Positions 61,837 to 64,000 of a DNA stretch of 64,000 bases are shown here, piece by piece (the stretch's first letter is position 1; every line of letters starts with the position of its first letter). The notes beneath the pieces were generated by a model. It saw nothing but the letters and a program-made list of their open reading frames with translations. It did no database searches and had not been told where the DNA came from. This stretch comes from Casuarius casuarius. Lineage: Eukaryota; Chordata; Aves; Casuariiformes; Casuariidae. A program made the translations under genes and the position numbers. The stretch lies in NCBI GenBank assembly GCA_003342895.1, contig PTFA01000406.1, positions 258,691-322,690 of the forward strand. The letters are read 5' to 3'.

Positions 61837-63106
61837 CTAGTCATCTAAGATGGGTATGTCTTCATTATCACCTGAAGGAAAGGGTTCTTTGGTGGCCTTT
61901 TCTTAATGGTGGCCTGCTTTTCCACTGCAGTCCTACCTAGTTCAGAAACCAAGGCCCACCTCAGCCTGAAGTTTTCCATCCCTTTGTTACTATTAGCTTA
62001 TCTAGAATCTGTTTATAGAGGTTTTTATGTTCTAATTCCAAAATTTTAATAAGGTGGATGTACTTATGAACTCTAGGAGCAGATGGCCCCACAAGTAAAA
62101 TTACTGTTTAATTAGGGATAATCCACAGCAATATGTACAACGGCTCTTCCTGCTTCATTCCCAGCAGTGCCTTTTCTAAAAGCTGCCAGAATTCTTCATC
62201 TAAATTAGTAAGCAATGCAAGGAAGGAGAGTTTGTCACATAACTAAAGCCAAGTACCTCAGACGATGATAAGGTGGCAGTTTGACTATACACAAAAATAG
62301 AGTTTAGTAGTCCTTAGTGGTACTAATGTGAAATTTGGAGTTTGGGTCATGGTCGAATGGGGATTTTCAGGACTGCAGTTTTTCATATCAATGAGCTCCC
62401 AATTCCCAGTTTAAGTGATTGAATCTCTTTTCAGATTGGATTGTGATTTTTCCCAAAAATTACACTGCATGTCTGTAGCAGAGAGGGGGTTTATGCCTGT
62501 CTCTCAATTCCTGGACAATGGCCCCTAGCCAAATGATCTGACATATGTCAGTTTCATTTTGGATGCCGTGACAATAACTGATTTGCATTAGATAAAAGGA
62601 GGGAAAATCTAGCCTCTAGCTCGTCCCTTGTATTCAGAGAATTAAAGTGACATGACAAACGTCTTTACCAGCATCAATACTTCTGCTGCTGTTTCTGAAA
62701 CAGGTAGTACATGTAAATGCACTACAAAAAACTATCAAATCAATCAAACCTAGAGACCTAGAAGATACAGCTCACTCCAACTTCTAGTCCTATTTCATCA
62801 ATTTCTTATTTTACCATTTTTTTGATGTAAATCAAACAGAAAATGCTAGTTTTCCTGAGTTACTGGAGTAGAAGTGGTATCCTCCTGCTTTTTTTTTTTT
62901 TTTTTTTTTTTAAAATAGATAGGCAAGGAAAAGAAGTTAGGCTTATATTTCTGTATGCTGGCAAAGTCAGAAACAAACTTAGTGTAATCACTCCAAGATT
63001 TTGGATTTGCAGCAGAGATGCAACAGAAAATGCAAACTCCTTCCCAAACCCAGGAAAATAGAGCCTAGATACATTTTTATCCACCTACTGGTCCACGGTC
63101 ACTCAC
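61837..63106 (-). other. Relic intron (inferred)
   Basis: About 1.27 kb between the donor at 63106 and the acceptor used for the A-chain frame (AG at 61838-61837), or the stronger acceptor AG at 61873-61872. It contains T23 at 62889-62911. Confidence 0.6.
62889..62911. repeat. Poly(T) run, 23 bases
   Basis: An uninterrupted T run followed by aaaatag. No element recognised beside it. Confidence 0.93.
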
Positions 63107-63302
63107 CAGTATCAGCAAGTAGCTTCATTCTCTTGGAAGGGAGGCTCCTTTTCTCACTTGTGCCACAGGTTGCCTTTATGCTTTGAACAAATGTTTCATT
63201 GCACAGCTTCAAAGACGTAGCTGTGCACACGCAGCAGCCCTGTGCGCAGTGGCAACGAGCACAGGAGCTGCTAGCTCCTCTCGCTGAATTTTTACTCCAT
63301 CA
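63107..63302 (-). pseudogene. Relic exon 1, B-chain segment
   Basis: The open frame from the TGA at 63302-63300 to the donor GTGAGT at 63106 contains the B-chain-like KLC...TC core (AAG at 63209-63207, TGC at 63203-63201). The residues before KLC are Cys-rich and not signal-like in this frame; the shifted frame is more hydrophobic. Confidence 0.65.
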
Positions 63303-64000
63303 GTTCCTTGACTGTTACACACGTGCTTTGTGCCACCCGCTGGTGTGATGATGGCAAACACTGTGCCCTTTTCTGTGTGTTTGCCCAGTCCCGTTTTCTG
63401 ACTAATACACTCCAGAGAACCAGCATCAGTAAGATGGAAAGCAAGAGAGCACTAGTATGTGCATCAGCCTCTTTTCTCCCCTTAACCTCCCTCGTCTACA
63501 TTTCTCCAGCTCCGGAATTCTCCTATATTCAATTTGCAATGCCAAAATTTCTTCTTCAGCAACAGATAATTTCATTTTTTTAATCTTGAAGTGTACACAG
63601 CCAGATCTGTATCTATGAATTTTCAAGAGCACATCATTGGTAAGGTGGCTGAGTGATGTAGCAACTCTCTCACATACAGAAACTCAGGTGAGAATCAAAA
63701 AATGGGCAGTCTGCTATCTACTGGATGACACAGACAACTATTAACACACACTGCATGATCCAAATAGGAACATACTTCCTTACAAAATTAATTGCATTAG
63801 AATTATGTAATGTTATAGACAATAGCAATTAAAAATACCACTTAATCATGAGATGTTTAGGACATTAGATGGCAGGTATAGTCAGTATTTTTTAACCCTG
63901 GTAAGTGATACTTATTCAAAACTTGCTCACAGACTTGAAATTTTAGTTATATCTCACAGTATACATGAGTTATTTGCTTTGTATTAGACTCTGTTCCTCA
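63303..64000. other. Sequence upstream of the relic, to window edge
   Basis: No gene identified. A missing 5' exon of the minus-strand hormone gene could lie here, but I could not find one. Contains the possible SINE head at 63640-63700. Confidence 0.5.
63640..63700 (+). repeat. Possible tRNA-derived SINE fragment
   Basis: GGTGGCTGAGTGATGTAGCA resembles a tRNA A box, and about 30 bases later CAGGTGAGAATCAAA resembles a decayed B box (GGTTCGAATCC). Spacing fits a tRNA-derived SINE head. Weak but two-box evidence. Confidence 0.38.

Larger units (their letters stand above)
61646..63302 (-). pseudogene. Insulin/relaxin-like family gene or relic (B-chain exon plus A-chain exon)
   Basis: Two minus-strand segments reproduce the relaxin-family layout. 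Upstream, 63302-63107 encodes KLCNETFVQSIKATCGTSEK, a B chain with the family C-x11-C spacing, followed by dibasic KR sites and the donor GTGAGT in phase 1. Downstream, 61836-61646 starts after AG in matching phase, encodes a short C-peptide, WRKR, and the A chain DMADDVCDKCCEPGCSESD followed by LLKLCAKS and TGA (CC-x3-C-x8-C). The B chain lacks the relaxin RxxxRxxI motif. Problems: the B-chain frame has TGA at 63302-63300 and no ATG; a more signal-like frame (ELAAPVLVATAHRAAACAQL) is shifted relative to KLC; and the better acceptor at 61872 gives a frame (DNEDIPILDD) broken by TAG before the A-chain frame. A decaying paralogue is most likely; an active gene with an unseen 5' exon is not excluded. 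Confidence 0.75.

Noticed and set aside
1..64000. CRISPR arrays, operons, prophages or other bacterial systems
   Set aside because: The window is vertebrate nuclear DNA with spliced genes; no regularly spaced direct repeats or bacterial coding density were seen.

Overview
The window looks like a bird (archosaur) nuclear genome. The coding exons are vertebrate, AT-rich introns are long, interspersed repeats are few, and the only well-preserved transposon is a CR1 LINE of the avian/reptilian kind. Three runs of N (8013-8372, 19236-19550, 55094-55423) each lie inside a very GC-rich CpG-island-like block, the usual failure point of short-read bird assemblies.

Gene order is CD274 (PD-L1, minus strand, 461-3689, 3' end off the left edge), PLGRKT (plus, 19551-48478), a relaxin gene (plus, 55424-57492), and a previously unlabelled relaxin-family relic on the minus strand (63302-61646). 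In human, CD274, PLGRKT and the RLN genes are neighbours next to JAK2, with CD274 and PLGRKT divergent, so this is the same syntenic block. CD274 keeps a signal-peptide exon, IgV, IgC and transmembrane exons, all joined in phase 1. PLGRKT has four recognisable coding exons; its first lies almost wholly in an N gap, leaving only the codons for MNSRLQ. The relaxin gene has the classical two-exon B-C-A layout with a phase 1 intron, but its B-chain end (GGSRW) and A-chain core (CCKWGC) are relaxin-3-like.

The most interesting item is at the right end: a minus-strand exon encoding an RKR cleavage site and a complete A chain (CC-x3-C-x8-C, then stop). It pairs with an upstream minus-strand exon carrying a B-chain-like C-x11-C and a perfect phase 1 GTGAGT donor. 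No in-frame start codon is visible and both exons appear to have frame breaks, so it is most likely a decaying insulin/relaxin-like paralogue placed tail to tail with the relaxin gene. A weaker CC-x3-C motif lies at 53000 between PLGRKT and relaxin.

The rest is intron and intergenic DNA: a CA/TG/TA alternating tract at 7463-7682, a damaged CR1 at about 24870-27446, a much older LINE remnant at about 44980-46210, possible tRNA-derived SINE heads, and homopolymer runs. CD274 is an immune checkpoint ligand, PLGRKT a plasminogen receptor and relaxin a secreted hormone; they share a neighbourhood, not a pathway.
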